Shown: positions 38,317 through 48,851, counted from the first letter of the stretch. The stretch: 64,000 nucleotides of DNA from Methylobacterium sp. Leaf108 (GCF_001423265.1 NZ_LMND01000001.1:126128-190127), one strand, 5' to 3'. Notes: a model not told the origin generated them from the letters alone. Translations and numbers: made by a program.

Positions 38317-38544
38317 AGGGCCGCGGCCCGGTCACCATGATGCGACATGGGCGTGCCGTCGCACCGAATTGCGTTGGCGGCCGCAAGACACGATCTGCTA
38401 GACAGGGTCGACAAGCGTGCAGCGGTCGTACGACCGGGCCCTGGGGCGGATCGAAGACCCGAGCGGGCGACGCGTTGCCCTGCCGACCCGGACCGGCTTA
38501 GGGTCTGAACAATCGGTCGAGAGACCGGCATCAAGGACGGACCG

Positions 38545-39702
38545 ATGGAATTCCTCAGCGCCATGGGCGGAACCGCGAGCGGGTTCTTCGGCGCCGTCAT
38601 CCCCTTTCTCATCGTCCTGACCATCGTGGTCTTCGTCCACGAAATGGGGCACTTCCTGGTCGGGCGCTGGTGCGGCGTCGGCGTCCATGCCTTTTCGATC
38701 GGCTTCGGGCCGGAGCTCGTCGGCTTCAACGACAAGCACGGCACCCGCTGGAAGCTCTGCGCCATCCCGCTCGGCGGCTACGTCAAGTTCCACGGCGACA
38801 TGAACGGCGCCAGCGTGCCGGACGCGCAGGGCGTGGCGCAGATGAGCCCGCAGGAGCGGGCCACCAGCTTCCCGACGCAGCCGGTGGCCAAGCGGGCGGC
38901 GATCGTGGTGGCGGGGCCCGTGGCCAACTTCATCCTCGCCATCCTGGTCTTCGCCGGCGCGATCTACTTCGGCGGCCGCTACGAGACGCCGGCGCGGGTC
39001 GAGGCGGTGATCGCCGGCAGCGCCGCCGAGCGTGCCGGCTTCCAGCCCGGCGACGTCATCCGCTCCATCGACGGCGCCCCGGTGGGCAGCTTCACCGACA
39101 TGCAGCGCACCGTGACCGGCAGCGCCGGCAGTTCGCTGAAGATCGTGGTGGACCGGGCGGGCGTCCCCACCGACCTCGTCGCGATCCCCGATATCGTCCA
39201 GGAGCGCACGCCCTTCGGACAGCACCGCTTCGGCCGCCTCGGCCTCCAGGGCCCCAAGGGCACCGAGGCGAGACTGGTGCAGTACGGCGCCCTGCAGTCG
39301 CTGTCCCTGGGCGTCTACGAGACCTACTTCGTGGTCGACCGCACCATGGACTACCTCGGCAAGCTCGTGACGGGCCGCGAATCCCCGGACCAGCTCTCCG
39401 GCCCCATCGGCATCGCCCGCGTTTCCGGCGAGGTCGCCAAGGTCGGGGGCGTCGGCGGCCTCATCAGCCTGGTGGCGCTGCTGTCGGTCTCGATCGGTCT
39501 CCTCAACCTGTTCCCGGTGCCGATGCTCGATGGCGGCCACCTGATGTTCTACGCCTACGAGGCGGTGCGCGGCCGCCCGTTGAGCGAGAAGACCCAGGAG
39601 ATCGGCTTTCGCATCGGTCTCGCCCTCGTCCTGATGCTGATGCTGTTCGCGGGTTGGAACGACATCCTCAACCTCGCGGCCTCCTGGACGCGCGCCACCT
39701 GA
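38545..39702 (+). CDS. rseP: Site-2 zinc metalloprotease RseP
   Basis: This intramembrane protease cleaves membrane-bound anti-sigma factors and signal peptide remnants. Zinc site HEMGH lies at residues 32-36 in the first membrane segment, and the third ligand is in PMLDGGH near the C terminus. A PDZ domain (about 140-215, SAAERAGFQPGDVIRSIDG) lies between. Only one PDZ is seen, where E. coli RseP has two. It precedes bamA, the usual order. Confidence 0.95.
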   Translation: MEFLSAMGGTASGFFGAVIPFLIVLTIVVFVHEMGHFLVGRWCGVGVHAFSIGFGPELVGFNDKHGTRWKLCAIPLGGYVKFHGDMNGASVPDAQGVAQMSPQERATSFPTQPVAKRAAIVVAGPVANFILAILVFAGAIYFGGRYETPARVEAVIAGSAAERAGFQPGDVIRSIDGAPVGSFTDMQRTVTGSAGSSLKIVVDRAGVPTDLVAIPDIVQERTPFGQHRFGRLGLQGPKGTEARLVQYGALQSLSLGVYETYFVVDRTMDYLGKLVTGRESPDQLSGPIGIARVSGEVAKVGGVGGLISLVALLSVSIGLLNLFPVPMLDGGHLMFYAYEAVRGRPLSEKTQEIGFRIGLALVLMLMLFAGWNDILNLAASWTRAT

Positions 39703-39733
39703 GTCGTCGCGAAAACCAGTCGTCGCGAAAACC
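39702..39733. repeat. Tandem duplication of 16 bp after rseP
   Basis: AGTCGTCGCGAAAACC occurs twice head to tail; the first base of the first copy is the last base of the rseP stop codon. It is probably a recent slippage product. Confidence 0.85.
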
Positions 39734-39755
39734 CGCCCGCGCCCTGAAAAAGCCC

Positions 39756-39796
39756 GAGGCCCGCCATCCTCCCGCCGGGGGGTGGCGGGCCTCTTT
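39756..39796 (+). terminator. Terminator after rseP
   Basis: An 11-bp perfect stem (GAGGCCCGCCA at 39756-39766 with TGGCGGGCCTC at 39783-39793) is followed by TTT. On the minus strand the structure is followed by CGGGC and then TTTTT, so it could also work in reverse. It separates the dxr-rseP unit from bamA. Confidence 0.75.
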
Positions 39797-39977
39797 ACGG
39801 TCCGTACACCCTGATTCCGGGTCGTCGGGAACCGTTAAGTGACCGGAAGGCCACGTCCCCCCAAAATCCCCAGGAGCCGGGGGACCCGAGCGTTTGCTTC
39901 GCTTCCGAAACTCGGTAGAAGCTGGGCTAGAGACCAGGTGTCGGGACGGCCGGTAAACGGTCGCTCGTCTGCGGGTG

Positions 39978-40012
39978 AGAGCCCGTGCTGATAATAAAAG
40001 AGACGGGCTTTT
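39978..40012 (+). promoter_or_regulatory. Terminator-like hairpin at the bamA translation start
   Basis: AGCCCGT (39980-39986) pairs with ACGGGCT (40003-40009), extendable by two pairs, with a 16-nt A-rich loop and a TTTT at the right edge. It ends 3 nt before the first ATG of bamA, so it could act as an attenuator or mask initiation. There is no other clear Shine-Dalgarno. Confidence 0.5.
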
Positions 40013-40014
40013 AC

Positions 40015-42597
40015 ATGATGTCGATGACGACGAAGCGCCGGCGCAAGTCGGCCGAACAGGCCATCGTCCTTGTCGCCACCGCGGCAGCCGGGCTGGTCCT
40101 GGTCGGTCCCGCTCAGGCGCAGCAGATCGTCGTTCAGGGCAACCAGCGCGTCGATTCGGACACGATCCGCTCCTACGTGACGGGCACCGCATCGGGCTCC
40201 CCCGAAGAGGCCCGCCGCAACCTGCTCGCCACCGGCCTGTTCTCCGACGTGAAGGTGTCGCGCAGCGGCGCCGGCACGGTGGTAAGCGTCCGCGAGAACA
40301 ACGTCGTCAACCGCGTCGTGTTCGAGGGCAACAAGAAGGTCGAGAAGGCCACCCTCGAGGGCCAGGTCGAAGCCAAGGGCCGCAGCGGCTTCAACAAGGC
40401 CGTGGTCGAGGCCGACCTGCAGCGCATCCGCGAGGTCTACCGCCGCGCCGGGCGCGGCAGCGCCAAGGTCAGCTACCGCACCGTCGACCTGCCCAACGGC
40501 CGCATCGACGTGATCTATGTCATCGACGAGGGCGACAAGACCGGCATCAAGTCGATCAAGTTCGTCGGCAACGAGGCGTATTCGGAAGGCAAGCTCAAGG
40601 AGCTGATGTCCTCCTCCGAGATGAACTTCCTCAGCTTCATCAAGACCTCCGACGTCTACGATCCCGACCGGATCACCAACGACCTCGACATGGTCCGCCG
40701 CTACTATCTCAAGAACGGCTACGCCGACTTCCGGATCGTGAACGCCGACTCCCGCTACGTGGAAGGCGAGGACGCCGGCTGGGCGATCACCGTCACCGTG
40801 GAAGAGGGCGCGCAGTACCGCGTCGGCGCCGTGGCCATCGACTCCCGCCTGGCCGGAGTCGACACCCAGGTGCTCGACGGCGAGGTCCGCACCGCCGTCG
40901 GCGACGTCTACAACGCCGAGGACGTGGAGAAGACCCTCACCGGCGTGACCAACCAGGTCGCCCGCCAGGGCTACCCCTTCGCCCAGGTGCGCCCCACCGG
41001 CCAGCGCGACCGCGCCACCCAGACCGTCTCCCTCGGCTTCGTGGTCGAGGACGGCCCGCGCGTCTACGTCGAGCGCATCAACATCCGCGGCAACACCCGC
41101 ACCCGCGACTACGTCATCCGTCGCGAGCTCGATATCACCGAGGGCGATGCCTACAACCGCGTCCTCACCGACCGGGCCGAGCGCCGCCTGAACGGCCTCG
41201 GGTTCTTCAAGAAGGTCCGCTTCTCGAACGAGCCGGGCACGTCGGCCGACCGCGTGATCATCAACATCGACGTCGAGGATCAGCCCACGGGTTCGTTCTC
41301 GGTGGCTGGTGGCTACTCGACCCAGGACGGCATCATCGCCGAGGTCTCGGTCTCCGAGTCGAACTTCCTCGGCCGTGGCCAGTACGTCCGCGTCGCCGGC
41401 ACCGCCGGCCAGTACTCCCGCGGCGTCGACTTCTCGTTCACCGAGCCCTACTTCATGGGGTACCGTCTCGCCGCAGGTTTCGACGCCTTCTACAAGTACA
41501 GCGACCAGACCCGTTACTCGCGCTACGAGACCACCGTCTACGGCGGTCAGCTCCGCGTCGGCCTGCCGATCACGGAAGAGTTCGGCGTGACCCTGCGCTA
41601 CTCGCTCTACAATACCGAGCTGAAGGTCCCGAACACGATCCGTCGTCCCTACAACGACTGCTCGAATCCGATCCCCGGCTATACGCAGACCTACGGGCCC
41701 AACACGTTCAGCCAGAGCGTCGGCGGGCGCAGCGTGAGCGGCCTCTCCGCCTACCCGGCCTGTGCCTTCGACGGCGAAGCGTCGATCGCCCTCAAGGGCT
41801 CGCAGGGCAACACCCTCACCTCACTGGCCGGCGTGACCCTCGCCTACTCCACCCTCGACAGCCTCCAGCTCCCGCGCAACGGCCTCTATGCCGAGTTGAA
41901 GCCTGACGTGGCGGGTCTCGGCGGCGACTCGAAGTTCTTCCGCGTGACCGGCGACGCCCGGTACTACAAGGAGCTCTACGAGGACGTGGTCGGCTTCGTG
42001 CGGTTCCAGGGCGGCCACATCTCGGCGCTCAACGACGAGCCGCTGCGCATCACCGACCAGTTCTTCCTCGGACCGTCGCTGGTCCGCGGCTTCGCGCCCA
42101 ACGGCATCGGCCCGCGTGACGTCGGCATCGCCGACAGCCGCTCGAACGCGGTCGGCGGCACCACCTACGTCGGTGGCACGGTCGAGGTTCAGTTCCCGAT
42201 CTGGGGCATCCCTCGCGATCTCGGCCTGAAGGGCGCGGTCTTCGCCGATGCCGGTACGCTGTTCGGCTACAACGGCCGCTCGCAGTTCAACGTGAACGGC
42301 GACGCCTTCATCAACGGCATCGCACCGGGCGGCGGCTGCAACTACTCGTCGGTCGGCCCCAACGCCATCGCCGTCGAACCCGAGTGCGTGAACGTCCGCG
42401 ACAAGGCCGTGATCCGCTCCTCGATCGGCGCCTCCATCCTGTGGAACTCGCCGCTCGGACCGATCCGCTTCGACTACGCCTACGCCCTGTCGAAGGACGA
42501 GGGCCAGAAGGTGTTCGGTCCCGACGGAACCTTCTACGGCCGAGTCGGCAAGGACCAGCTCCAGGCCTTCCGCTTCTCGGGCGGCTCCCGGTTCTGA
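40015..42597 (+). CDS. bamA: Outer membrane protein assembly factor BamA
   Basis: BamA inserts beta-barrel proteins into the outer membrane. A basic signal peptide ([22 protein letters not shown], cleavage after AQA-Q) is followed by five POTRA domains (to about residue 430). A 16-strand barrel then contains the lid-loop motif [13 protein letters not shown] and ends in Phe (SGGSRF). It is about 860 residues, longer than the E. coli protein. Start options are ATG 40015, 40018 or 40024, and a GTG at 39985 lies in the hairpin. Confidence 0.96.
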   Translation: MMSMTTKRRRKSAEQAIVLVATAAAGLVLVGPAQAQQIVVQGNQRVDSDTIRSYVTGTASGSPEEARRNLLATGLFSDVKVSRSGAGTVVSVRENNVVNRVVFEGNKKVEKATLEGQVEAKGRSGFNKAVVEADLQRIREVYRRAGRGSAKVSYRTVDLPNGRIDVIYVIDEGDKTGIKSIKFVGNEAYSEGKLKELMSSSEMNFLSFIKTSDVYDPDRITNDLDMVRRYYLKNGYADFRIVNADSRYVEGEDAGWAITVTVEEGAQYRVGAVAIDSRLAGVDTQVLDGEVRTAVGDVYNAEDVEKTLTGVTNQVARQGYPFAQVRPTGQRDRATQTVSLGFVVEDGPRVYVERINIRGNTRTRDYVIRRELDITEGDAYNRVLTDRAERRLNGLGFFKKVRFSNEPGTSADRVIINIDVEDQPTGSFSVAGGYSTQDGIIAEVSVSESNFLGRGQYVRVAGTAGQYSRGVDFSFTEPYFMGYRLAAGFDAFYKYSDQTRYSRYETTVYGGQLRVGLPITEEFGVTLRYSLYNTELKVPNTIRRPYNDCSNPIPGYTQTYGPNTFSQSVGGRSVSGLSAYPACAFDGEASIALKGSQGNTLTSLAGVTLAYSTLDSLQLPRNGLYAELKPDVAGLGGDSKFFRVTGDARYYKELYEDVVGFVRFQGGHISALNDEPLRITDQFFLGPSLVRGFAPNGIGPRDVGIADSRSNAVGGTTYVGGTVEVQFPIWGIPRDLGLKGAVFADAGTLFGYNGRSQFNVNGDAFINGIAPGGGCNYSSVGPNAIAVEPECVNVRDKAVIRSSIGASILWNSPLGPIRFDYAYALSKDEGQKVFGPDGTFYGRVGKDQLQAFRFSGGSRF

Positions 42598-42603
42598 GCG
42601 ACG

Positions 42604-42634
42604 GGCTCCGCCCTCCCCACCGGGGGGCGGAGCC
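42604..42634 (+). promoter_or_regulatory. Hairpin between bamA and lpxD
   Basis: GGCTCCGCCC pairs with GGGCGGAGCC (10 bp, 11-nt loop). The right arm contains the GGCGGAG that would serve as the lpxD ribosome site 9 nt before its ATG. No T-run follows, so modulation of lpxD translation is as likely as termination. Confidence 0.55.
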
Positions 42635-42643
42635 ATTCGTGGC

Positions 42644-43735
42644 ATGACCGATCCGATCTTCTTCAGAACCCGCACCACCCTGAGCCTCGGCGCCATCGCC
42701 GGGGCTTGTGGCGTCGGCGTGCCCGATGGAGCCGATGCCGAGGCCGCCTTCGCCGGCGCCGCGCCGCTCGAATCGGCCGGCCCCGGCGACGTCGCCTATA
42801 TGGACAACGCCCGCTACATCGACGCGCTGGCCGCGACGCGGGCCGGCCTCTGCCTCGTCTCCCGCCGCTTCTCGGCGCGCGTGCCGGCCGCGACGGCGGC
42901 GCTGGTCCTGCCGGATCCCTATCGGGCCTATGCCGGCATCCTGGCGCTGTTCCATCCCGACGCCATGCGGCCGGGTTCGCTGTTCGGTTCCGCCGGGGTC
43001 TCTCCGGGGGCTCACGTCCACCCGGACGCGCGCCTCGAGGCCGGCGTCCGCGTCGATCCCGGCGCGGTGATCGGCCCGGGGGCCGACCTCGGGTCGGGCA
43101 CCGTGATCGGCCCGGGCGCGGTGATCGGTCCGGAGGTCCGGATCGGTCGCGATTGCGCCGTCGGTGCGGGAGCCACCCTCACGCACGCGCTTCTCGGCAA
43201 CCGGGTCATCGTCCACCCGGGCGCGCGGATCGGGCAGGACGGGTTCGGCTTCGCCATGGGCCCGGGCGGCCATCTCAAGGTGCCGCAGATCGGCCGGGTC
43301 ATCATCCAAGACGATGTCGAGATCGGCGCCAACACCACCGTCGACCGCGGCGCCAGCCGCGACACGGTGATCGGCGAGGGCACCAAGATCGACAACCTCG
43401 TGCAGATCGCCCACAACGTCGTCATCGGGCGCCACTGCGTCATCGTCTCGGGCGTCGGCATCTCGGGGTCGACGACCCTGGAGGATTACGTCGTCCTCGG
43501 CGGCCAGGTCGGCGTCGTCGGCCACATCCGCATCGGCATGGGCGCGCAGATCGCCGGCTCGTCGAACGTCAACCGCGACGTGCCCCCCGGCAGCCGCTGG
43601 GGCGGCACCCCGGCCAAGCCCGTGCGCGCCTGGTTCCGCGAACTGACGACCCTGGCCCGGCTCGCCGAACGGACGGGTCGCGACGGCGACGGCCCGGCCG
43701 GGACCGGCGGCACCCCCCCGGCGCAGGGAAGCTGA
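42644..43735 (+). CDS. lpxD: UDP-3-O-acylglucosamine N-acyltransferase
   Basis: Third step of lipid A synthesis: it adds a hydroxyacyl chain from acyl-ACP to UDP-3-O-acylglucosamine. An N-terminal uridine-binding domain is followed by a left-handed beta helix of many hexapeptide repeats ([18 protein letters not shown]). The catalytic His lies in [14 protein letters not shown]. It is 363 residues with a Gly/Pro-rich tail. The bamA-lpxD-fabZ-lpxA order is the classical one. Confidence 0.96.
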   Translation: MTDPIFFRTRTTLSLGAIAGACGVGVPDGADAEAAFAGAAPLESAGPGDVAYMDNARYIDALAATRAGLCLVSRRFSARVPAATAALVLPDPYRAYAGILALFHPDAMRPGSLFGSAGVSPGAHVHPDARLEAGVRVDPGAVIGPGADLGSGTVIGPGAVIGPEVRIGRDCAVGAGATLTHALLGNRVIVHPGARIGQDGFGFAMGPGGHLKVPQIGRVIIQDDVEIGANTTVDRGASRDTVIGEGTKIDNLVQIAHNVVIGRHCVIVSGVGISGSTTLEDYVVLGGQVGVVGHIRIGMGAQIAGSSNVNRDVPPGSRWGGTPAKPVRAWFRELTTLARLAERTGRDGDGPAGTGGTPPAQGS

Positions 43736-43930
43736 GGCCCGCCTTCGGGTCGCCGGACCGTGCATCTGCGATCCGGCCTTGCATTGGCCCCGATTTCTTC
43801 ACAAGAGGGCCGCTCGCCGTGAAGCGCCCGTGCCGATCCTGAGGCGCGGGCCGATCCACGGCCATCGATCGAGGCGGGCAGCGGGCGTTCGGAGGCGCCG
43901 GCACGCGCGAAGTTTGGGGTGTAGGATTCC

Positions 43931-44422
43931 ATGAACGAGATGCCGCGAGAGTCCGGCGGACGCGATGCCGGGCAGGAACTCGCCTCGGCCGACATCCAGA
44001 AGGTGCTCGAACTCCTGCCCCATCGCTATCCCTTCCTGATGATCGACCGGATCGTCGAGATCGACGGCGACAAGTCCTGCATCGGCATCAAGAACGTGAC
44101 GATCAACGAGCCGCAGTTCACGGGGCATTTCCCGGGCCTGCCGGTCTTCCCCGGCGTGCTCCTGATCGAGGGCATGGCCCAGACCGCCGGCGCGATCTGC
44201 TGCCGCCACATCATGTCCGAGGCGGTCCGCACCAAGCAGGTCTTCTTCATGACCATCGACAAGTGCAAGTTCCGTAAGCCCGTCGTCCCGGGCGACACGG
44301 TGCGCTACCACATGACCAAGATCAGCCAGCGCAAGACGATGTGGTGGTTCCGCGGCGAAGCGCGGGTCGGCGACACGCTGGTGGCCCAGGCCGAAATCGG
44401 CGCCATGCTGGTGACCGAGTGA
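43931..44422 (+). CDS. fabZ: 3-hydroxyacyl-[acyl-carrier-protein] dehydratase FabZ
   Basis: It dehydrates beta-hydroxyacyl-ACP in fatty acid elongation and competes with LpxA/LpxD for the same substrates. The hot-dog fold has catalytic His66 in [20 protein letters not shown] and Glu80. It is 163 residues, slightly long at the N terminus. Its stop overlaps the GTG of lpxA by 4 nt. Confidence 0.97.
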   Translation: MNEMPRESGGRDAGQELASADIQKVLELLPHRYPFLMIDRIVEIDGDKSCIGIKNVTINEPQFTGHFPGLPVFPGVLLIEGMAQTAGAICCRHIMSEAVRTKQVFFMTIDKCKFRKPVVPGDTVRYHMTKISQRKTMWWFRGEARVGDTLVAQAEIGAMLVTE

Positions 44423-45225
44423 GCGCCGCGATCCATCCGAGCGCGGTCGTCGAGGACGGGGCACGGCTCGGCGAGGGCGTGCGGATCGGGCCGTTCTGCC
44501 ACGTCGGCCCGCAGGTCTCCCTGGCCGACGGGTGCGAACTCGTGAGCCACGTGGTCGTGGCCGGCCGCACCAGCGTCGGCGCCCGGACGACGATCTATCC
44601 CTTCGCCTCGATCGGCCACCCGCCCCAGGACCTCAAGTTCCGCGGCGAGGCCTCGACGCTCACCATCGGCGCCGACTGCATGATCCGCGAAGGCGTGACC
44701 ATGAATCCGGGCACCGAGGGCGGCGGCCTGGAAACGGTGGTGGGCGACCGCTGCGCCTTCCTCGCCAATTCCCACGTCGGGCACGATTGCCGGGTCGGCG
44801 ACGGCGTCGTCTTCTCCAACAACGTCATGCTGGCCGGCCATTGCACCGTGGGCGACTACGCCATCCTCGGCGGCGGCGCGGCCATCATCCAGTTCGCCCG
44901 CGTCGGCGCCCACGCCTTCGTCGGCGGCCTCTCCGGCCTGGAGAACGACTGCATCCCCTACGGCATGGCGCTGGGCAACCGCGCCTATCTCTCCGGCCTC
45001 AACATCATCGGCCTGCAGCGGCGCGGCTTTTCGCGCGAGGACATCCACACCCTGCGCCGGGCCTATCGCCTGCTGTTCGCGCCGGAGGGCACGCTTATGG
45101 AGCGGCTCGAGGACGTGGCGGCGGAGTTCGAACCGCATGCGGCGGTGGCCGACATCATCGCCTTCATCCGCGCGGGCGGAAAACGCTCGCTGTGCACCCC
45201 GCGCGGAACCCCGGGCGCGGCGTGA
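44419..45225 (+). CDS. lpxA: UDP-N-acetylglucosamine acyltransferase
   Basis: First step of lipid A synthesis. The 268-residue protein is a left-handed beta helix with hexapeptide repeats from [22 protein letters not shown]. The catalytic His is probably in [23 protein letters not shown] and the C-terminal helical domain ([23 protein letters not shown]) are diagnostic. The GTG start at 44419 is fixed by the overlap with fabZ. Confidence 0.97.
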   Translation: MSAAIHPSAVVEDGARLGEGVRIGPFCHVGPQVSLADGCELVSHVVVAGRTSVGARTTIYPFASIGHPPQDLKFRGEASTLTIGADCMIREGVTMNPGTEGGGLETVVGDRCAFLANSHVGHDCRVGDGVVFSNNVMLAGHCTVGDYAILGGGAAIIQFARVGAHAFVGGLSGLENDCIPYGMALGNRAYLSGLNIIGLQRRGFSREDIHTLRRAYRLLFAPEGTLMERLEDVAAEFEPHAAVADIIAFIRAGGKRSLCTPRGTPGAA

Positions 45226-45241
45226 CGGGCCGGGCCGGACG

Positions 45242-46135
45242 ATGAGCCTGTCCGCATCGGCCGTGGCGCCCGCGCCGGCCGCGCCCCCGGCCCCCGAACG
45301 CCCCCTGGTGCTGGTGGCCGGCGCCGGGCGCCTGCCAGAACTGGTGGCGGCCTCCCTAGAGCGGTCCGGGCGCCCGTTTCGCGTCCTCGCCATCCGGGGG
45401 TTCGCCGAGGGCCCGATGCGGGCGCGGGCCAAGGCCAGCGTCGACCTCCTCGACGTCGCCGGCGTCCTCAAGATCCTCGATGCCTGGGGCCCCGCGAGTG
45501 TCGTGCCGGCCGGCGGCGTCTCCCGGCCGAGCCCCGCCGCGATCCTCAACGCCGCCGCGGCCCTGCGCAACCGTGAAGTCCTGCGGGCCATGGCCAACGG
45601 CGGCGACGACCGCCTGCTGCGCGGCGCCCTGTCCCTGCTGGAGGAGCGCGGCCACAGCGTCGTCGGCGTCCACGACGTGGCGCCAGACCTCCTGAGCCCG
45701 GAGGGGCAGCTCGGCCGCCATGCCCCCGACGAGGCGGCCGCCCTGTCGATCGCCACCGGCCGGGCCCTGCTCGGCGCGCTGTCGCCCTACGACGTCGGGC
45801 AGGCGGCGGTGGTCGCGGCCCTGCGGGCGGTGGCCGTCGAAGGCCCGGAAGGGACCGACCGGATGCTCGCCCGCGCCCGGGCGCTGGGGCGGAGGCCGTT
45901 CGGGCTGGGGCGGGCGCAGCCCGGTACCGTCCTCGTCAAGCTCGCCAAGGAGGGACAGGACCTGCGGGTCGACCTGCCGGCGATCGGGCCACGCACGGTG
46001 ACCAACGCGGCGGCCGCGGGTTGCGCCGGCCTCGCGATCCAGGCCGGCCTGACCCTGATCATCGACCGGGAGGCCACCGTCGCCGCCGCGGACCGTGCCG
46101 GCCTGTTCGTGGTCGGGCTGAGGATCGACGGGTGA
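45242..46135 (+). CDS. lpxI: UDP-2,3-diacylglucosamine pyrophosphatase LpxI
   Basis: It hydrolyses UDP-2,3-diacylglucosamine to lipid X, replacing LpxH in many alphaproteobacteria. The 297-residue protein has LVLVAGAGRLPELVAASLERSG, VLKILDAWGPASVVPAGGVSRP and the C-terminal half with GGDDRLLRGALSLLEERG and VKLAKEGQDLRVDLPAIGPRTV. A Pro/Ala-rich N terminus is extra. The stop overlaps the lpxB GTG by 4 nt. Confidence 0.95.
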   Translation: MSLSASAVAPAPAAPPAPERPLVLVAGAGRLPELVAASLERSGRPFRVLAIRGFAEGPMRARAKASVDLLDVAGVLKILDAWGPASVVPAGGVSRPSPAAILNAAAALRNREVLRAMANGGDDRLLRGALSLLEERGHSVVGVHDVAPDLLSPEGQLGRHAPDEAAALSIATGRALLGALSPYDVGQAAVVAALRAVAVEGPEGTDRMLARARALGRRPFGLGRAQPGTVLVKLAKEGQDLRVDLPAIGPRTVTNAAAAGCAGLAIQAGLTLIIDREATVAAADRAGLFVVGLRIDG

Positions 46136-47298
46136 GCGCCGCCCCCCGAAAGATCTGGCTGGTGGCCGGCGAGGATTCCGGCGACCAGCTCGGCGCCAAG
46201 CTGATGCGCGGCCTGTCCGATCTCTCCGAGCATCCGCTCGTCTTCGGCGGCGTCGGCGGCGAGGCGATGATCGCCCAGGGGTTCGCGTCCCTGTTCCCGA
46301 TCGACGACGTGGCGGTCATGGGCTACCTGCCGGTGGCCGCGCGCCTGCGCACGCTCCTGCGCCGCATCCGCCAGACGGTGCGCGACGTCGTCGAGGCCCG
46401 GCCCGACATCCTCGTCATCATCGACAGCCCGGGCTTCACCCATGCGGTGGCCTCGCGGGTGCGCAAGCGGATGCCGGGGTTGCCGATCGTCGACTACGTC
46501 TCCCCCAGCGTCTGGGCCTGGCGGCCGTGGCGCGCGGCCAGGATGCGGCCGTTCATCGACCATGTCCTCGCCCTCTTGCCCTTCGAGCCGGAGGCGCATC
46601 GGCGCCTGGGCGGCCCGGCCTGCACCTACGTCGGGCACCCGCTGATCGAGCGCCTGTCGGAATTGCGTCCCGGTCCCGACGAGGCGCGGCTGCGCGCCGC
46701 CGACCCGCCGACGATCGTCGTCCTGCCCGGCTCCCGCCGCTCGGAGATCGAGCGGCTGATGCCGGTGTTCGGGGCGACGCTGGCGGATCTCGCGCGGCGG
46801 ATCGGCCCGGTCGAGGCGATGCTGCCGGCGGTGTCCCGGCACCGCGCCATGATCGAGCGGCTGGCGCTCGCCTGGACGGTGCCGGTCCGGCTCGTCCACG
46901 GCGAGGCCGCGAAATACGCCGCCTTCCGCCGGGCCCGGGCGGCGCTCGCCGCCTCGGGCACCGTCACCCTCGAACTGGCGCTCGCCGGCGTCCCGATGGT
47001 GGTGGCCTACAAGGTCTCGCGGATCGAGGAGACGGTGGCGCGCCGCCTCATCCAGGTGCCGACCATCGTGCTCCCCAACCTCATCCTCGGGGAGAACGCG
47101 ATGCCGGAGTTCGTGCAGGCCGATTGCACCGCCGGGCGCCTCGCCACCGCCCTGGCGCCGCTGGTCACGGGAGGCGCCGAGCGCGACGCCCAGATCGCGT
47201 CGCTCGACCGGATCGACGGCCTGATGCGCCTCGCGCACGACGACATCCCGAGTCGCAGCGCCGCCCGCATCGTCCTGGCGCTGATCCCGACGGCGTAG
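46132..47298 (+). CDS. lpxB: Lipid-A-disaccharide synthase
   Basis: This GT19 glycosyltransferase joins lipid X and UDP-2,3-diacylglucosamine. The 388-residue protein has AGEDSGDQLGAKLM, IDSPGFTHAVA, YVSPSVWAWRPWRA, YVGHPL, LPGSRRSEIERLMP, SGTVTLELALAGVPMVVAYK and LPNLILGENAMPEFVQ. GTG 46132 is set by the overlap with lpxI. It is the last gene of the bamA-lpx run, which converges on a small secreted protein gene. Confidence 0.97.
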   Translation: MSAAPRKIWLVAGEDSGDQLGAKLMRGLSDLSEHPLVFGGVGGEAMIAQGFASLFPIDDVAVMGYLPVAARLRTLLRRIRQTVRDVVEARPDILVIIDSPGFTHAVASRVRKRMPGLPIVDYVSPSVWAWRPWRAARMRPFIDHVLALLPFEPEAHRRLGGPACTYVGHPLIERLSELRPGPDEARLRAADPPTIVVLPGSRRSEIERLMPVFGATLADLARRIGPVEAMLPAVSRHRAMIERLALAWTVPVRLVHGEAAKYAAFRRARAALAASGTVTLELALAGVPMVVAYKVSRIEETVARRLIQVPTIVLPNLILGENAMPEFVQADCTAGRLATALAPLVTGGAERDAQIASLDRIDGLMRLAHDDIPSRSAARIVLALIPTA

Positions 47299-47317
47299 GC
47301 GCCGGATCGGCGAGGCT

Positions 47318-47650
47318 CTAGCGGCAGCGGGTCCTGATCAGCCCGGAAAACTCCTTCTCGGAGCCCTGGACCTCGGCGAGGCGGGCGCCGCGTTCGGCTC
47401 CCGACAGGCAGCGCCCGTAGACGCTGGCCGTGCGCCGCATGGTTTCCACGTGGCGCCGCCAGACCCGGCATCGGTCGGCATCGTCGCCGCCCGCCTGTTC
47501 GAGCTGTTCGAGGGCCTGGCGCTGCATCGAGGTCGCCACGAGGACGTCGCGGGCGCAGGCGGTGTCGGTCTGCGCCTGGGCGACCGAGACGGACGACGGC
47601 AGGACCACGAGGCAGCCGATCGCCATCGCTCTGGCCAATCCCGTCATCAT
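47318..47650 (-). CDS. Small secreted Cys-containing protein
   Basis: Start ATG 47650 (or 47647) overlaps the ptsN stop. A signal peptide (MTGLARAMAIGCLVVLPSSVSVAQA, then QTD) precedes about 83 mature residues with four cysteines (ACARD, DRCRVW, GRCLSG, RTRCR), probably two disulfides. I do not recognise the family. It is probably cotranscribed with ptsN. Confidence 0.65.
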   Translation of the reverse strand: MMTGLARAMAIGCLVVLPSSVSVAQAQTDTACARDVLVATSMQRQALEQLEQAGGDDADRCRVWRRHVETMRRTASVYGRCLSGAERGARLAEVQGSEKEFSGLIRTRCR

Positions 47651-48114
47651 GCCGCCTGCGAGGCGGAGGTGTGGGTCAAAAGCGCATAGAGGGCGGTGGC
47701 GTCCCGCGCCGCGCGGATGCGGTCGAGGATGCCCGGCTCGCGCAGGACCCGCGCCACCTGGGCCAGCGCCTTGAGGTGGTCGGCCCCCGCCCCCTCGGGC
47801 GCGAGGAGGAGGAAGGCGATATCCACCGGCTGGCCGTCCAGGGCCTCGAAGTCCACAGGCTTTTCCAGTCGGGCGACCAGACCGAACAGCCGGTCGAGCC
47901 CCGGCAGCTTGCCGTGCGGAATGGCGACACCGTCGCCGATGCCGGTGGAGCCCAGCCGCTCGCGCTGCTGCAGGGTGTCGTAGACCGCCTGCTCGTCCAG
48001 GGCCGGAAGCCGGCGCACGGCATGCGCGCTCAGCTCCTGCAGGATCTGCTTCTTGGCACGCGCACGCAGCGAGGGCACGACGGAATCCGGACTGAGGAAT
48101 TCCAGCACTGGCAT
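47647..48114 (-). CDS. ptsN: PTS IIA-like nitrogen regulatory protein PtsN
   Basis: EIIA-Ntr of the nitrogen PTS is phosphorylated by NPr and regulates potassium transport, stress and carbon-nitrogen balance. The 155-residue protein has phospho-His67 in GVAIPHGKLPG. ATG 48114 gives the normal N terminus (MPVLEFLSPDSVVPSLRARAKKQ); the upstream GTG at 48153 is less likely. In many Proteobacteria rpoN, hpf and ptsN are adjacent. Here hpf is adjacent but rpoN is 9 kb away. Confidence 0.95.
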   Translation of the reverse strand: MPVLEFLSPDSVVPSLRARAKKQILQELSAHAVRRLPALDEQAVYDTLQQRERLGSTGIGDGVAIPHGKLPGLDRLFGLVARLEKPVDFEALDGQPVDIAFLLLAPEGAGADHLKALAQVARVLREPGILDRIRAARDATALYALLTHTSASQAA

Positions 48115-48248
48115 GGAGGACCATCGCCCCGTCGGCGACGCCCCGCAGGACACCGCACGTGAATTGAAAGACCGCAGACGAGCAGGCGGCGCCCACCCCT
48201 ACGGCCTCATGACCCGCCTCCCCGAAACGTCCCCGGCGCCGGCGCCGC

Positions 48249-48851
48249 TCAGGCGGCGGCCTCGGGCGGGTCGATCCAGCCGATCGCGCCATCGCTGCGG
48301 CGGTATACGACGTTGAGGCGCCCCGTACCAGCGTGAACGAAAACGATCACCGGCGCCCCCGTCATGTCGAGAGCGGTGACCGCCTCGCTCACCGAATGGC
48401 GCTGGAGGGTCTTGGTGCTCTCGGCCACCACCGGCGGATGGGCGTCGCCATCCGGGATCTCGTCGTCGTAATCGTCGTCGTCGTCGGGCGCCGCGATCAC
48501 GGCATAGGCCGCTTCGACGGCGGCCCCGTCGTGGAGGGCGGCGCCATGGTCCTTGAGCCGGTTCTTGTAGCGGCGAAGGCGTTTGTCGAGCTTGTCGGCC
48601 GCCTGCTCGAAGCTGGCGTGTGGGTCGTGGGCGCTGCCGGCGACTTCCAGCGTCAGGCCGGTGACGAGGTGGATGACGCAGTCCGTCCGATAGGCGGTCC
48701 CGTCCCGCCGCAGGGTCACGTGCCCGTTGGCGCTGGCGTTCATCGCGGGATCGAGGAACTTGCCGAGCGTTGCGGCCATCCGGTCCTCGACGCGCCCTCG
48801 CAGGGCCTCGCCGAGGTCGAGGCCATGGCCCGTGACGCGTAATGACCCCAT
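48249..48851 (-). CDS. hpf: Ribosome hibernation promoting factor (long form)
   Basis: It binds the 30S decoding region and drives formation of inactive 100S ribosome dimers. The 200-residue long form has an N-terminal S30AE domain (MGSLRVTGHGLDLGEALRGRVEDRM, KLDKRLRRYKNRLKDH). An acidic linker (DDDDDYDDE) and a C-terminal dimerisation domain (SVSEAVTALDMTGAPVIVFVHAGTGRLNVVYRRSDGAIGWIDPP) follow. ATG 48851 has GGAGG upstream. Confidence 0.95.
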   Translation of the reverse strand: MGSLRVTGHGLDLGEALRGRVEDRMAATLGKFLDPAMNASANGHVTLRRDGTAYRTDCVIHLVTGLTLEVAGSAHDPHASFEQAADKLDKRLRRYKNRLKDHGAALHDGAAVEAAYAVIAAPDDDDDYDDEIPDGDAHPPVVAESTKTLQRHSVSEAVTALDMTGAPVIVFVHAGTGRLNVVYRRSDGAIGWIDPPEAAA

